Part shown: positions 34,458-44,479 of the stretch, one piece after another
Position numbering within the stretch: the stretch's first letter is position 1
Layout: each line of letters starts with the position of its first letter
Source: Pokkaliibacter sp046614695
GTDB lineage: Bacteria > Pseudomonadota > Gammaproteobacteria > Pseudomonadales > Balneatricaceae
Direction of reading: 5' to 3'
Assembly (NCBI RefSeq): GCF_046614695.1
Contig: NZ_JBKKHQ010000007.1
Coordinates: 1-64,000, forward strand
Length of the DNA: 64,000 bases
Position numbers and translations under genes: made by a program
The notes under the pieces: model-generated
The model's database searches: none
Told to the model about the DNA's origin: nothing
The model's input: the letters and a program-made list of their open reading frames with translations, nothing else

Positions 34458-35908
34458 GGCATCGCGGACCCAAAAAACCAGCTCCTCTGGCAACCAAGCC
34501 TTTTGCCTTGGCCAAGGGCCCGGAGAGCAAGCAGCACAGTACCGCGCCTATGTGGTCTGTGGGTCAGAAGCTTGAGCTTGAGGTAGAGCAGCTGACGCCT
34601 GAAGGTCGTGGTCTTGCCCGTGATGATTACGGGCGTCCGGTCTTTATTGAAGGTGCGCTGCCCGGTGAGCAGGTACGTGCCCAAATGACCTCGGTACACG
34701 CCAAGTACAGCGAAGCGATCGTGGATGAGCTGCGCAGTATTTCCCCTGAGCGTATTGAGCCCCGCTGCCAGCATTACAGCCGCTGCGGTGGTTGTGCGAC
34801 CCAGCACATCAGTGCCGGGCAAGCCGTTTCCATGAAGCAGCCGGCGCTGGCGGAGCAGCTTAAGCGCATGGGCAATGTGGTTCCAAAGCAGTGGCTGCCG
34901 ACTCTTCATCGTGAGCCCTGGCACTATCGTCGAACTGCACATCTGGCGCTGCGCTGGCAAGATGAGAGCCATGAACTGGCACTGGGCTTTCGCGAGCGGG
35001 GTGGTCAGGGAGTGGTGGATGTACAGGAATGCCCTGTGCTGGAAACGCGGCTTGAAGCATTAATCAGTCCTCTTCGTGAGCTGCTTAAGCGCTACCCTGA
35101 GCAAAAAGATCTGGGTCATGTAGAGCTTGAAGCCGGTGATAACGGTATTGCTATCAAGCTGCGCCTGGTGAAGGACGCCAATGAAGACTGGCTGGCCAGT
35201 GCGATTGATTGGGCGCATGAGCGTGATGTTCAGCTGTGGTTACAGATGAGCGCCGATGGTGCGGCTAAATGTGTTACTGACGCACCAAAAGAGGGCGGTC
35301 TGGTTTATACTCTGCCGCATCAGAACGTTCGGTTTGTTTTTACCCCGGATGATTTCATTCAGGTCAATGCAGGCATGAACGAAGCCATGGTGGATCTGGC
35401 AATGGAGTTGCTGGCCCCGAAAGCGGGTGAGCGTGTGCTTGATCTCTTCGCCGGTCTTGGCAACTTCAGTCTGGCTGCAGCCCGCGCCGGTGCTCAGGTT
35501 GTCGCGGTTGAAGGTACGCGAAGCATGGTGGATCGCGGGAATGACAATGCCCGTGAACAGGGCTTTGAGGCGGTCGAGTTCTGCAAGGCTGACCTTAGCC
35601 AGGACTTTAGCCATCACGCCTGGGCACGTCAGGGATTCGATAAAGTCATTCTTGATCCGCCTCGGGCAGGGGCTTTGCATACTATTGCGCACATCGCGGC
35701 ACTCAAGCCCAAGCGCATCGTCTATATTTCCTGCAATCCGGCTACGTTGGCGCGGGATGCAGCGGCTCTGGCCAAAGCGGGTTACCACCTGCTTAAGGCG
35801 GGGGCGATGGATATGTTCCCGCAAACGGCTCATCTCGAGGCTATTGCGGTGTTTGAGCCAGCGCCAAAAGCGCGGGCACAGGCAGGAAAGCGCGGCATCT
35901 GGCGCTGA
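34454..35908 (+). CDS. rlmD: 23S rRNA (uracil-1939-C5)-methyltransferase RlmD
   Basis: Makes m5U1939 in 23S rRNA. The 484-aa protein has an N-terminal TRAM domain (about residues 35-95), the 4Fe-4S cysteines (CQHYSRCGGCATQH plus a later Cys), the SAM site LDLFAGLGNFSLAAA and the catalytic cysteine in YISCNPATLARD. It starts at GTG overlapping the cysM stop (GTGA). The first 30 residues are basic and low in complexity. Confidence 0.96.
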   Translation: MRHRGPKKPAPLATKPFALAKGPESKQHSTAPMWSVGQKLELEVEQLTPEGRGLARDDYGRPVFIEGALPGEQVRAQMTSVHAKYSEAIVDELRSISPERIEPRCQHYSRCGGCATQHISAGQAVSMKQPALAEQLKRMGNVVPKQWLPTLHREPWHYRRTAHLALRWQDESHELALGFRERGGQGVVDVQECPVLETRLEALISPLRELLKRYPEQKDLGHVELEAGDNGIAIKLRLVKDANEDWLASAIDWAHERDVQLWLQMSADGAAKCVTDAPKEGGLVYTLPHQNVRFVFTPDDFIQVNAGMNEAMVDLAMELLAPKAGERVLDLFAGLGNFSLAAARAGAQVVAVEGTRSMVDRGNDNAREQGFEAVEFCKADLSQDFSHHAWARQGFDKVILDPPRAGALHTIAHIAALKPKRIVYISCNPATLARDAAALAKAGYHLLKAGAMDMFPQTAHLEAIAVFEPAPKARAQAGKRGIWR

Positions 35909-36042
35909 CGGAAACACAGTCCGGTCAGCGTGGGCGAGGATTGCCAGCGATGATCGGATTTTCTCTGGAGGGTCAGGTGTATTGCCTGCCTTCTCACAAT
36001 GTAAAGAGTCTCTTGAAGAGACCGGACAGGGAGTAGCAGTAA

Positions 36043-38346
36043 GTGGTCAAGGTACGCGAAGACCATTATTTACTGGATGATGGCAGTGTTGATCTCACCA
36101 ATTGGTTGAGCAAGATGGAGGAGCATATCCCCATCACCCATCCTGAAATTCTGCTGGACGCCTGTCGCTTGGTCGAATCCGCCGCTCCTCGTGCTGATGA
36201 AGTCGAGGACGATGAGTGGAATAACGCCAGCATGAACTGCCTGCACACCGGGCTTGAAATGGCACTGATTCTGGCTGAGCTGAAGCTGGATAATGAGTCC
36301 ATTACCGCCGCGGTGCTTTACCGCGCTGTACGTCAGCAACGCCTGAGCCTGGATAAGGTTCGTAGTCAGTTTGGTGAGGATGTTGCCCGCCTGATTGATG
36401 GTGTCATGCAGATGGCGGCGATTACCGCACTAATGCGTCCTATCAAGGAGCAGGTGCTGGGCCAGCAGGAAAGCCAGCTCGATAACGTTCGCAAGATGCT
36501 GGTTTCCATTATTGATGATGTTCGTGTCGCGCTGATCAAACTGGCGGAGCGAACCTGTGCCATCAGGGTGGTTAAGTCCTCTAACCGCCGGAAGCGTTAT
36601 CTGGTCGCGCGTGAGGTTTTTGATATCTATGCGCCGCTGGCGCATCGTCTGGGTATCGGTCATATCAAGTGGGAGCTGGAGGATTTGTCCTTCCGTTACC
36701 TTCAGCCCACGGCTTACAAACACATTGCCCAGTTGCTGGATGAGAAGCGGCTGGACCGTCAGCAATACATTCACAACGTGCTGACATTGCTGAAAGAGCG
36801 TCTTGCTGATGCGGGTATTGATGGCGAGCTGATGGGACGTGCCAAGCACATCTATTCCATCTGGCGCAAAATGCAGCGCAAGAATATTCCCTTTAGTCAG
36901 GTCTATGACATTCGCGCTGTGCGCATTCTGGTGCCGGAAGTGCGTGACTGTTATGGCGCGCTGGGTATCGTACATGCCCTGTGGCGTCATATTCCCAATG
37001 AGTTTGATGACTATATCGCTGCACCCAAGGAGAACGGCTACCGTTCCCTGCATACCGCCGTTATCGGGCCGGATGGCAAGGGGCTGGAAGTTCAGATTCG
37101 TACCCAGACCATGCACGAAGAAGCCGAGCTGGGCGTCTGTGCTCACTGGCGTTACAAAGGTACGGATGTACACAACAAGTCGTCCAGCTACGATGACAAG
37201 ATTGCCTGGTTGCGTCAGGTGCTGGAATGGCAGGAAGAGCTCGGCGATGCCTCAGGTCTGGTCGAACAGCTGCGAAACTCCATTACTCAGGACCGGATCT
37301 ACGTCTTTACGCCTGAAGGCCACGTGGTGGACCTGCCTAACGGCTCGACGCCTCTCGACTTCGCCTATCGTGTACACACGGAAATCGGCCACAGCTGCCG
37401 TGGTGCGAAGATCAGCGGCCGTATTGTTCCGCTGACCTATAAGCTCAAGACGGGCGATCAGATCGAGATTCTGCGCCAGAAGGGCGGCACCCCGAGTCGT
37501 GACTGGCTGAACCCCAACTTTGGCTATCTGCAGACCAGCCGTGGCCGGGCCAAGGTACAGGCCTGGTTCAAGCTACAGGCGCGGGACGATAATGCGGCGG
37601 AAGGTCGCCATATTGTTGATCGTGAGCTGCGCCGACTGGCAATGGATGCTCACATCGACTTCATGCCGATTGCGCTGCACCTGAACTTCAAGGCTCCTGA
37701 GGATATGTTCGCGGCACTGGGTGCCGGGGATCTTCGTCTGTCGCAGATTGTTCATGAAGTGCAGAAAGCGGTTGAGCCTGTTCGTGCAGCAGAAGAAGAA
37801 CAGGACATCGTTCATGTGCGCGAGCGTAAGCACAAGCACAAGAGCGATGACAGCGGCGTCTATATTCTCGGTGTGGGTAACCTGCTGACAGCAATTGCCT
37901 CTTGTTGTACGCCGGTGCCGGGTGATCCCATCTGTGGCTATATCACCCTGAACCGTGGCGTCTCGATTCACCGCCAGGACTGTCAGAATCTGATGACCCT
38001 GCAGGAGAAAGAGCCGCAGCGTATCGTGCAGGTGAGCTGGGGCGAGGAGCCTGAGCAGACTTACCCTGTGGATATCGTGGTGGAGGCTTTTGATCGCTCG
38101 GGCCTGCTGCGTGATCTCACCAGTACGCTGTCCAACGAGAAGGTCAATATTCTTGCCTTCAACACCCATACGGACAAGGTGCACAGCACTGCACGGCTGT
38201 CGATGACACTGGAAATCAGTCGGCTTGAGCAACTGGGCCGTCTGATGGACAAAATTGGTCAGCTACCCAATGTGATTGATGTGCATCGCCAACGCTCGCT
38301 GGCTCAGACCAATGCTCAGGCGGCGGCCTCCAACCGCAAGAACTGA
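36043..38346 (+). CDS. relA: GTP pyrophosphokinase RelA
   Basis: Ribosome-associated (p)ppGpp synthetase of the stringent response. The 767-aa protein has a degenerate HD region (about residues 60-200) lacking the HD hydrolase pair, as in RelA proper, then the synthetase domain with the EFDDYIAAPKENGYRSLHT motif (RelA-type acidic EFDD) and VQIRT. TGS (about 410-470) and C-terminal ACT domains follow. It starts at GTG after a GGGAG. A 134-nt gap separates it from rlmD. Confidence 0.97.
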   Translation: MVKVREDHYLLDDGSVDLTNWLSKMEEHIPITHPEILLDACRLVESAAPRADEVEDDEWNNASMNCLHTGLEMALILAELKLDNESITAAVLYRAVRQQRLSLDKVRSQFGEDVARLIDGVMQMAAITALMRPIKEQVLGQQESQLDNVRKMLVSIIDDVRVALIKLAERTCAIRVVKSSNRRKRYLVAREVFDIYAPLAHRLGIGHIKWELEDLSFRYLQPTAYKHIAQLLDEKRLDRQQYIHNVLTLLKERLADAGIDGELMGRAKHIYSIWRKMQRKNIPFSQVYDIRAVRILVPEVRDCYGALGIVHALWRHIPNEFDDYIAAPKENGYRSLHTAVIGPDGKGLEVQIRTQTMHEEAELGVCAHWRYKGTDVHNKSSSYDDKIAWLRQVLEWQEELGDASGLVEQLRNSITQDRIYVFTPEGHVVDLPNGSTPLDFAYRVHTEIGHSCRGAKISGRIVPLTYKLKTGDQIEILRQKGGTPSRDWLNPNFGYLQTSRGRAKVQAWFKLQARDDNAAEGRHIVDRELRRLAMDAHIDFMPIALHLNFKAPEDMFAALGAGDLRLSQIVHEVQKAVEPVRAAEEEQDIVHVRERKHKHKSDDSGVYILGVGNLLTAIASCCTPVPGDPICGYITLNRGVSIHRQDCQNLMTLQEKEPQRIVQVSWGEEPEQTYPVDIVVEAFDRSGLLRDLTSTLSNEKVNILAFNTHTDKVHSTARLSMTLEISRLEQLGRLMDKIGQLPNVIDVHRQRSLAQTNAQAAASNRKN

Positions 38347-38355
38347 GACAAGCAG

Positions 38356-38381
38356 CAGCGCCTTCGGGCGCTGTTGTTCTT
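38356..38381 (+). terminator. Terminator after relA
   Basis: The stem CAGCGCC / GGCGCTG with a TTCG tetraloop is followed by TTGTTCTTT. It lies 9 nt past the relA stop, ahead of mazG. Confidence 0.7.
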
Positions 38382-38420
38382 TAAGCCCCGTTTTTCTTTT
38401 ATGCCTCTAATGAGAATGCT

Positions 38421-39248
38421 ATGAGTACCCAGAAGACTGACCGCCATGACCTGAACGATCTGCTCACTTTGATGGCGAGACTGCGCACTCCGAAGACGGG
38501 TTGCCCCTGGGATCTCAAACAAACCTTTGATTCGATTCTTCCTCATACTCTTGAGGAAGCCTATGAAGTCGCAGATGCCATTGAGCAAAAAGACTATCCA
38601 CAACTGCGGGATGAGCTGGGTGACCTGTTGTTTCAGGTGATTTTTTACTCCCGTCTGGGGGAAGAGGCCGGTCACTTCACCTTTGCTGATATTGTCGATC
38701 AGCTGGTCAGCAAGCTTCTGCGTCGCCATCCTCATGTCTTCCCCGATGGCACACTGGCCAGCGATAACCAGACAACCCCGATCGACGAGGCTGAGATCAA
38801 GCAGCGCTGGGAGATGATTAAAGCCGAAGAACGCGCGGAAAAGGGCATGAACGACTCGGTGCTGGATGATGTCCCCCAGACCCTGCCAGGCCTTAACCGA
38901 GCTCAGAAAATCCAGAAACGAGCGGCATCTGTTGGTTTTGACTGGTTTGAATTTATGCCAGTCAAAGCCAAACTCATTGAGGAGCTGGATGAAATCGAGG
39001 AAGCACGTGCCCAGCAGGATCAGGATGCGCTGGAAGATGAGGTGGGTGATTTGTTCTTCAGCTGCGTGAATCTTGCCCGTCATCTCAAGGTCGATCCGGA
39101 AACAGCGATGCGCCGTGCCAATCGTAAGTTCGAGCGTCGTTTTCGTCGGGTTGAGACCTTGGCAAAGGCGCGTGATATCGATATGACCCAGAGTAACCTC
39201 GAGGTGCTGGACAGCCTGTGGGATGAAGCCAAAGCCGAAGGTCTGTGA
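38421..39248 (+). CDS. mazG: Nucleoside triphosphate pyrophosphohydrolase MazG
   Basis: Hydrolyses NTPs and dNTPs to monophosphates; in E. coli it also lowers (p)ppGpp under the MazEF system. The 275-aa length and two MazG domains match. Each domain carries E-E-x2-E: EEAYEVADAIE...LRDELGDLLFQV (about residues 45-75) and IEELDEIEEA...LEDEVGDLFFSC (about 190-225). The N-terminus shows LRTPKTGCPWDLKQT. It lies directly after relA, the usual neighbour. Confidence 0.96.
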   Translation: MSTQKTDRHDLNDLLTLMARLRTPKTGCPWDLKQTFDSILPHTLEEAYEVADAIEQKDYPQLRDELGDLLFQVIFYSRLGEEAGHFTFADIVDQLVSKLLRRHPHVFPDGTLASDNQTTPIDEAEIKQRWEMIKAEERAEKGMNDSVLDDVPQTLPGLNRAQKIQKRAASVGFDWFEFMPVKAKLIEELDEIEEARAQQDQDALEDEVGDLFFSCVNLARHLKVDPETAMRRANRKFERRFRRVETLAKARDIDMTQSNLEVLDSLWDEAKAEGL

Positions 39249-39360
39249 CTAAAGGCTGCCTTGGCAAGTGCATTGCGCCTTGCCAAGATAGGTGTCTCGA
39301 GGAAAGCCAGCATCAGACCGAACATCGATGTTTCACTTTCCGAACCTACAAGGAGGCAGC

Positions 39361-42006
39361 ATGGCCGATGTGCATCAGCCGTTGCGAGAGAACGTGCGGC
39401 TGCTGGGCGATAGCCTGGGCAAAACGATTGAAGATCATCTGGGAAGCGACATTCTCGAGACGATTGAGAAAATCCGCCATCTCGCCAAAGAGGGACGTGC
39501 CGGTAATACTGAAAGCCGCAGCCGGCTGGAAGCCCTGCTGACTCATCTGAGTGATGACCAGATTCTCCCGGTCACCCGTTCATTCAGCCAGTTCCTGAAC
39601 CTCGCCAACATTGCCGAGGAAGTTCACCGGGTTCGTCGCCGCCATCATGATGCTAATCAGCTTATGGACGATGACACCCTGCCGCAGCAACTGGTGCGTA
39701 TTCAGCATCAGGGCATCAGTAAAGAGCAGATCTACCAGCAGATGCTGGATCTGGATATTGAACTGGTTCTGACGGCACACCCCACCGAAGCTCTGCGTCG
39801 CACCCTGATTCAGAAATACGATGATATTGCTGATTGCCTGCGTGGTCTGGACAGTCTGGAAGATGACACCACCGAGGCTCAGCGTCTTGTTGATCGGCTC
39901 AAAGAGCTGATCAGTCAGGCCTGGCACTCCAACGAGATTCGTACCCGCCGACCTACTCCGGTGGATGAAGCCAAGTGGGGCTTTGCCATTATTGAAAACT
40001 CCTTGTGGAACGCGATGCCACGCTTTTTGCGTCAGCTCGATGAGTCGCTGGAAATCGCGACCGGGCATCGTCTGCCGTTAAGTGCGGCGCCGATTCGTTT
40101 CGCGTCATGGATGGGCGGCGACCGTGATGGTAATCCTTTCGTTACGGCTGAAGTGACCCGTGAAGTGATGCTGCTGGCCCGCTGGCAGGCCGCTGAGCTC
40201 TTTATCAGCGATATATCCGACCTGCGTAGCGAGCTTTCCATGACGGACTGCAACGCCGAGATTCGGGCCGTGGTGGGAGACGAGGAAAGCGAGCCTTATC
40301 GTGCCTTCCTTAAACGCTTGAGCAGCAGTCTGATTGCGACCAAGAACTGGGCCTACAATGAGCTGCATGATCAGCCAGCCGACAGTCAGGCCATTCTCAG
40401 GGAAAACGATGAGCTGATTGAGCCACTGCTGGCGGTGGATCGCAGCCTGCGCGAATGCGGCATGGATATCATTGCCGAAGGCAAGCTGCGCGACATTATT
40501 CACCGGGCCTACTGTTTTGGCCTGAATCTGCTGCGCCTCGATATTCGCCAGAACTCTGAACGTCATGCTGAAGTGCTGGATGAGCTGACGGCTTATTACG
40601 GTCTGGGCGAATACAGTTCCTGGACTGAGCAGCACAAGCAGTCCTATCTGCTGCGCGAACTGCAGGAACGCCGTCCGCTGATTCCTCTGGAGTGGAGTCC
40701 TTCGGATAACGTCCGTGAGGTGTTGTCCACCTGCCGCACTGTTGCCAATAGCCCACGTTCGGCATTGGCATCCTATGTGATTTCCATGGCCAGTGAGCCA
40801 TCGGATGTGCTGGCGGTGATTCTGCTACTGAAAGCCAGCGGAATGCGCTGGAACATTCCGATTGCGCCGCTGTTTGAAACCCTCGATGACCTTGATGCTG
40901 CCCAGTCCTGTATTCAGCAGTTGCTGGATATGTCCTGGTACCGTGAGTACGTTCAGGGTCGGCAGATGGTGATGATCGGCTATTCCGACTCCGCCAAGGA
41001 TGCAGGTCATTTGGCTGCGACCTGGGGGCAGTTTAAGGCGCAGGAAGCTCTGACGGATCTTTGTAAAGCGCAGGGTATTCATCTGACCCTGTTCCACGGC
41101 CGCGGCGGTACTGTTGGTCGCGGTGGTGGTCCAAGCCACACAGCTATTTTGTCTCAGCCTCCGGGCTCAGTGAATGGCAGTATCCGAGTGACAGAGCAGG
41201 GCGAAATGATTCGCTTCAAGTTCGGTATTCCGGAAATCGCGGTCCGTAACCTTGAGCTGTATACCGGCGCGGTGATGGAGGCGACGCTAACGCCCGCTCC
41301 TGAGCCCAAGCCGGAGTGGCGTGCGCTGATGGATGAAATGACGGCGTTATCCTGCAAGGAATACCGCAGCATGGTGCGTGAGAATCCGCAGTTTGTGCCT
41401 TACTTCCGGGCAGCAACGCCGGAACAGGAGCTGGCCAAGTTGCCCCTGGGCAGTCGTCCGGCCAAGCGTAAAGTTGATGGTGGCGTTGAAAGTCTGCGCG
41501 CAATTCCATGGATTTTCGCCTGGACGCAAATGCGCCTGATGTTGCCGACCTGGCTGGGTACTGACAGCGCTCTGGAGAAGATCGATAACGAAGGACGCAT
41601 GGCGGAGATTCAGCAGATGGCGGCCAAGTGGCGCTACTTTGCGACCTACCTCGATATGCTGGAAATGGTCATGGCCAAAACCGATCTGGATACCGCCGCG
41701 TGGTATGACAAGTGTCTGGTGGAAGAATCGCTGCAGCCTCTGGGAACCTCGCTGCGAGAGCGGCTGGCTTCCATGATCACCCGCTTCAAGCAACTGCGTG
41801 AACGTGACGAGCTGCTGTCACATAACCCGGTGATCAAGCACAGCATTGGAGTGCGCAATCCTTATATCGATCCACTGCATTTGCTGCAGGCTGAGCTAAT
41901 GCGACGGGAGCGTCTCTACGGACGTGAAAACGTTCCCAGCAAGATCGACCAGGCATTGATGGTAACCATGACCGGAATCGCCGCCGGCATGCGTAATACC
42001 GGCTAA
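39361..42006 (+). CDS. ppc: Phosphoenolpyruvate carboxylase
   Basis: Makes oxaloacetate from PEP and bicarbonate. The 881-aa enzyme has the catalytic LTAHPTEALRRT motif (about residues 140), SWMGGDRDGNPFV, MIGYSDSAKDAG and FHGRGGTVGRGGGP, with C-terminal MRNTG. I chose the ATG preceded by AAGGAGG; it gives the family N-terminus, while a start 69 nt upstream would add an unmatched leader. Confidence 0.97.
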   Translation: MADVHQPLRENVRLLGDSLGKTIEDHLGSDILETIEKIRHLAKEGRAGNTESRSRLEALLTHLSDDQILPVTRSFSQFLNLANIAEEVHRVRRRHHDANQLMDDDTLPQQLVRIQHQGISKEQIYQQMLDLDIELVLTAHPTEALRRTLIQKYDDIADCLRGLDSLEDDTTEAQRLVDRLKELISQAWHSNEIRTRRPTPVDEAKWGFAIIENSLWNAMPRFLRQLDESLEIATGHRLPLSAAPIRFASWMGGDRDGNPFVTAEVTREVMLLARWQAAELFISDISDLRSELSMTDCNAEIRAVVGDEESEPYRAFLKRLSSSLIATKNWAYNELHDQPADSQAILRENDELIEPLLAVDRSLRECGMDIIAEGKLRDIIHRAYCFGLNLLRLDIRQNSERHAEVLDELTAYYGLGEYSSWTEQHKQSYLLRELQERRPLIPLEWSPSDNVREVLSTCRTVANSPRSALASYVISMASEPSDVLAVILLLKASGMRWNIPIAPLFETLDDLDAAQSCIQQLLDMSWYREYVQGRQMVMIGYSDSAKDAGHLAATWGQFKAQEALTDLCKAQGIHLTLFHGRGGTVGRGGGPSHTAILSQPPGSVNGSIRVTEQGEMIRFKFGIPEIAVRNLELYTGAVMEATLTPAPEPKPEWRALMDEMTALSCKEYRSMVRENPQFVPYFRAATPEQELAKLPLGSRPAKRKVDGGVESLRAIPWIFAWTQMRLMLPTWLGTDSALEKIDNEGRMAEIQQMAAKWRYFATYLDMLEMVMAKTDLDTAAWYDKCLVEESLQPLGTSLRERLASMITRFKQLRERDELLSHNPVIKHSIGVRNPYIDPLHLLQAELMRRERLYGRENVPSKIDQALMVTMTGIAAGMRNTG

Positions 42007-42043
42007 TTCCTCGGATAAAGCCGATTGTCGTATTGCACAAACA

Positions 42044-42075
42044 GGCCTGACCCGTTAAGGTCAGGCCAGCATTTT
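42044..42075 (+). terminator. Hairpin/terminator after ppc
   Basis: A perfect 9-bp stem (GGCCTGACC / GGTCAGGCC) with a 6-nt loop, followed by AGCATTTTAT. The T tract is short. Confidence 0.7.
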
Positions 42076-42177
42076 ATACCGCTATCTCGCCGCTTTGCCG
42101 CAGAACAGGAGGTTCAGTCGGACACTCGCTGACGAGGTCGGTTAATCAGAATATAAAGACATTGGGAGATATCCTTC

Positions 42178-42831
42178 ATGCGTATCATTCTTTTGGGGGC
42201 TCCAGGCGCCGGCAAGGGAACTCAGGCTCGCTATATTACTGAGCACTACGGCATTCCACAGATCTCTACTGGTGATATGCTCCGCGCCGCTGTTAAGGCT
42301 GGCACTCCATTGGGTCTGCAGGCAAAAGAAGTGATGGCCTCCGGTGGTCTGGTCTCTGATGACCTGATCATTGCTCTCGTCAAAGAGCGTATCGCTCAGG
42401 ACGATTGCGCCAGTGGTTTCCTGTTCGATGGCTTCCCACGCACGATTCCTCAGGCTGAAGCCCTGCGCGATGCGGGTGTGAAACTGGATCACATCGTCCA
42501 GATCGACGTTGACGATGAGGAAATCGTTAAGCGTATGAGTGGCCGCCGTATTCACGAAGCCTCTGGCCGTGTTTACCACACCGTTTACAATCCGCCGAAA
42601 GAAGAAGGCAAGGATGACATTACCGGTGAGCCGCTGATGCAGCGTGAAGATGACAAAGAAGAAACCGTGCGTAAGCGTCTGCAGGTGTACCACACTCAGA
42701 CCGCTCCCCTGGTCGACTTCTACAAGCAACTGGCGGAGTCTGATCCTGTCAATGCACCTCAGTACAACTACATCGCCGGTGTTGGCAGTGTGGAAGATAT
42801 CCGTAACAAGGTGCTGGCTCAGCTGGGTTAA
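42178..42831 (+). CDS. adk: Adenylate kinase
   Basis: Interconverts ATP+AMP and 2 ADP. The 217-aa long-type enzyme has the P-loop GAPGAGKGTQA (residues 7-17), DGFPRT near 85 and a LID domain (about 122-160) without the zinc cysteines, typical of Gram-negatives (GRRIHEASGRVYH). Start ATG follows GGGAGAT. A terminator 33 nt after the stop ends the unit. Confidence 0.98.
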   Translation: MRIILLGAPGAGKGTQARYITEHYGIPQISTGDMLRAAVKAGTPLGLQAKEVMASGGLVSDDLIIALVKERIAQDDCASGFLFDGFPRTIPQAEALRDAGVKLDHIVQIDVDDEEIVKRMSGRRIHEASGRVYHTVYNPPKEEGKDDITGEPLMQREDDKEETVRKRLQVYHTQTAPLVDFYKQLAESDPVNAPQYNYIAGVGSVEDIRNKVLAQLG

Positions 42832-42863
42832 TGACCGCTGCCGTTTAGCCTTGTTCGTATAAG

Positions 42864-42890
42864 AAGGAGCCTTAGGGCTCCTTTTTTTAT
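42864..42890 (+). terminator. Terminator after adk
   Basis: The 8-bp stem AAGGAGCC / GGCTCCTT with a 4-nt loop is followed by a T run. Confidence 0.9.
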
Positions 42891-42998
42891 GTCTGTCATT
42901 CTTGAGCGACATCATTGCGTAAAGTGCAGATAGCTCAAGCATGGTCGGCTCAGGGTGCTTTCCGTTACAATGCGGGCTTGCCTAATGAGAGTACCCCT

Positions 42999-43667
42999 AT
43001 GTCGTTGATACTTGCCCTGGATGCCTCCACTGAAGCCTGCTCTGTTTCCCTGCTTCATTGTCAGGAGGTGATTGAGGATTTTCAGGTCATTCCACGCCTG
43101 CATGCCCGCCGTTTGCTTCCTATGATTGAGGCGTTGATCGCGCAGGCAGGTGTAAAACTGTCACAGCTGGATGCTATTGCCTACGGTCGCGGACCAGGAG
43201 CTTTCACCGGCATTCGTATCGCCGCCGGTGTGGCTCAGGGACTGGCATTTGCTGCAGACAAGCCGCTGTATGCCATCAGCACGCTGCAGGCATTGGCTCA
43301 GGGCGCCTATCGTGAGACGCAAAACACTCATGTGCTCGCCTGCATTGATGCGCGAATGGGAGAAATCTACGTGGGTGACTATGTCCTGTCCGAAGGCGTG
43401 ATGATGCTCACAGGGCAAGAGCAGGTGCTGCCTCCTGAGCAATGCCCGGTACCGGTAACGGCGGACTTTATTGGCTGGGGAACAGGCTGGCAGTTTGCTG
43501 AGCAGTTTCCGGCATCCATTGCTGTCGCCGAGTCGCGTGCAGATGCGCTGCCTCACAGTCAGGACCTGCTGCCGATGGCGCTTCAACGCCTGAATGCAGG
43601 TGATGCAGGAGTGATTGAAGATGCACAGCCTGTTTATATTCGTGATCAGGTGACGCACGGTAGTTAA
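42999..43667 (+). CDS. tsaB: tRNA t6A-modification protein TsaB
   Basis: Partner of TsaD and TsaE in threonylcarbamoyladenosine (t6A37) synthesis. The 222-aa pseudo-kinase-like protein has ILALDASTEACSVSL (residues 3-17), the HARRLLPMIEALI segment and YGRGPGAFTGIRIAAGVAQGLA near 60-80. TsaB lacks a full metal site and acts as TsaD's heterodimer partner; tsaD is also in this window (58651). The start is the family N-terminus; an 84-nt upstream in-frame ATG is unlikely. Confidence 0.95.
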   Translation: MSLILALDASTEACSVSLLHCQEVIEDFQVIPRLHARRLLPMIEALIAQAGVKLSQLDAIAYGRGPGAFTGIRIAAGVAQGLAFAADKPLYAISTLQALAQGAYRETQNTHVLACIDARMGEIYVGDYVLSEGVMMLTGQEQVLPPEQCPVPVTADFIGWGTGWQFAEQFPASIAVAESRADALPHSQDLLPMALQRLNAGDAGVIEDAQPVYIRDQVTHGS

Positions 43668-43679
43668 GGGGCAACGGCC

Positions 43680-44465
43680 ATGATGCTTTCCTGGTTGCAA
43701 TGGATAATTCTGGCCTTTGTTCAGGGCATGAGCTTTGCTCTGCCTATTTCTGGTGATGCGCCCAATGCCGTCGCCTTTCAGCTCTTTGCCTGGCCGGTGC
43801 CGGGCAATGGCTTTCTGCCAGCAGTTGAGCTGGGGGCATTGGTTTCGTTGATCGTCTTTCTGTGGCCGCGCCAGCGTCTTGGCTGGTATCGCCGTGAGAC
43901 TGCGCTGCCTTTCCCAGGCCTCAAGGTCATGCTAGCGGCTTTGCCCGTCTTTGCCGCCAATCAGGTGCTTTCCCTTGAGTATTTTGATGCGGCGGCCTCG
44001 TTACCTGTTCTAACGCTACTGGCCTACCTTTCGGCACTGGGATTATGGTCAGCTTATTACTGGGGAGGGCGGCGCGAGACGCCATTGCTTCGGCTGGATA
44101 CCATGCTGCCTTTACTTTCCTGTGCGCTGTTGCTGGCGATGGCGCCGGGGATTGCGCTGGTGGCGCTCACTCTCATGGTATTGCGGGGTTTTGGGCACTC
44201 TTTGCTGGATGCCTTCCATGTGGCCTTGCTGGTACTGACAGGTTATCTGCTGCTGAACCTCAGTCATGATCTCTTCACCTTGATGCTTTCCAGTGTCTCT
44301 ATCTACTGGGTAGATCTGATTCAGGCCTTCTTCGCCGCCTTTCTGGGGATGTCGCTGGCGCTTTGCCTGATGCTTTGGCTGGTACTGCGGCAATGGCTTT
44401 GGACGCTCAACTGGCTGTTGTTTCTTGAGGCCACACTGCTTTTATTAATCTATGTGACAGCCTGA
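43680..44465 (+). CDS. UppP/BacA-like membrane protein without catalytic residues
   Basis: A 261-aa protein with about eight membrane segments. Its frame follows the undecaprenyl-diphosphatase (UppP/BacA) family: an N-terminal AFVQGMSFALPISGDAP where UppP has VEGLTEFLPVSSTGH, then VELGALVSLIVF (QLGSILAVV) and PGIALVALT (PGFSRSGAT). Every residue known to matter in E. coli UppP is replaced: E17 by Q15, E21 by F19, H30 by P28, R174 by L160. So lipid-carrier dephosphorylation is unlikely; a transporter-like or regulatory role is possible but unproven. It starts 12 nt after tsaB. Confidence 0.75.
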   Translation: MMLSWLQWIILAFVQGMSFALPISGDAPNAVAFQLFAWPVPGNGFLPAVELGALVSLIVFLWPRQRLGWYRRETALPFPGLKVMLAALPVFAANQVLSLEYFDAAASLPVLTLLAYLSALGLWSAYYWGGRRETPLLRLDTMLPLLSCALLLAMAPGIALVALTLMVLRGFGHSLLDAFHVALLVLTGYLLLNLSHDLFTLMLSSVSIYWVDLIQAFFAAFLGMSLALCLMLWLVLRQWLWTLNWLLFLEATLLLLIYVTA

Positions 44466-44479
44466 TCCCGCCCGCAAAT

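Noticed and set aside
33543..34493. Minus-strand frame opposite cysM
   Set aside because: Shadow of cysM, no supporting evidence.
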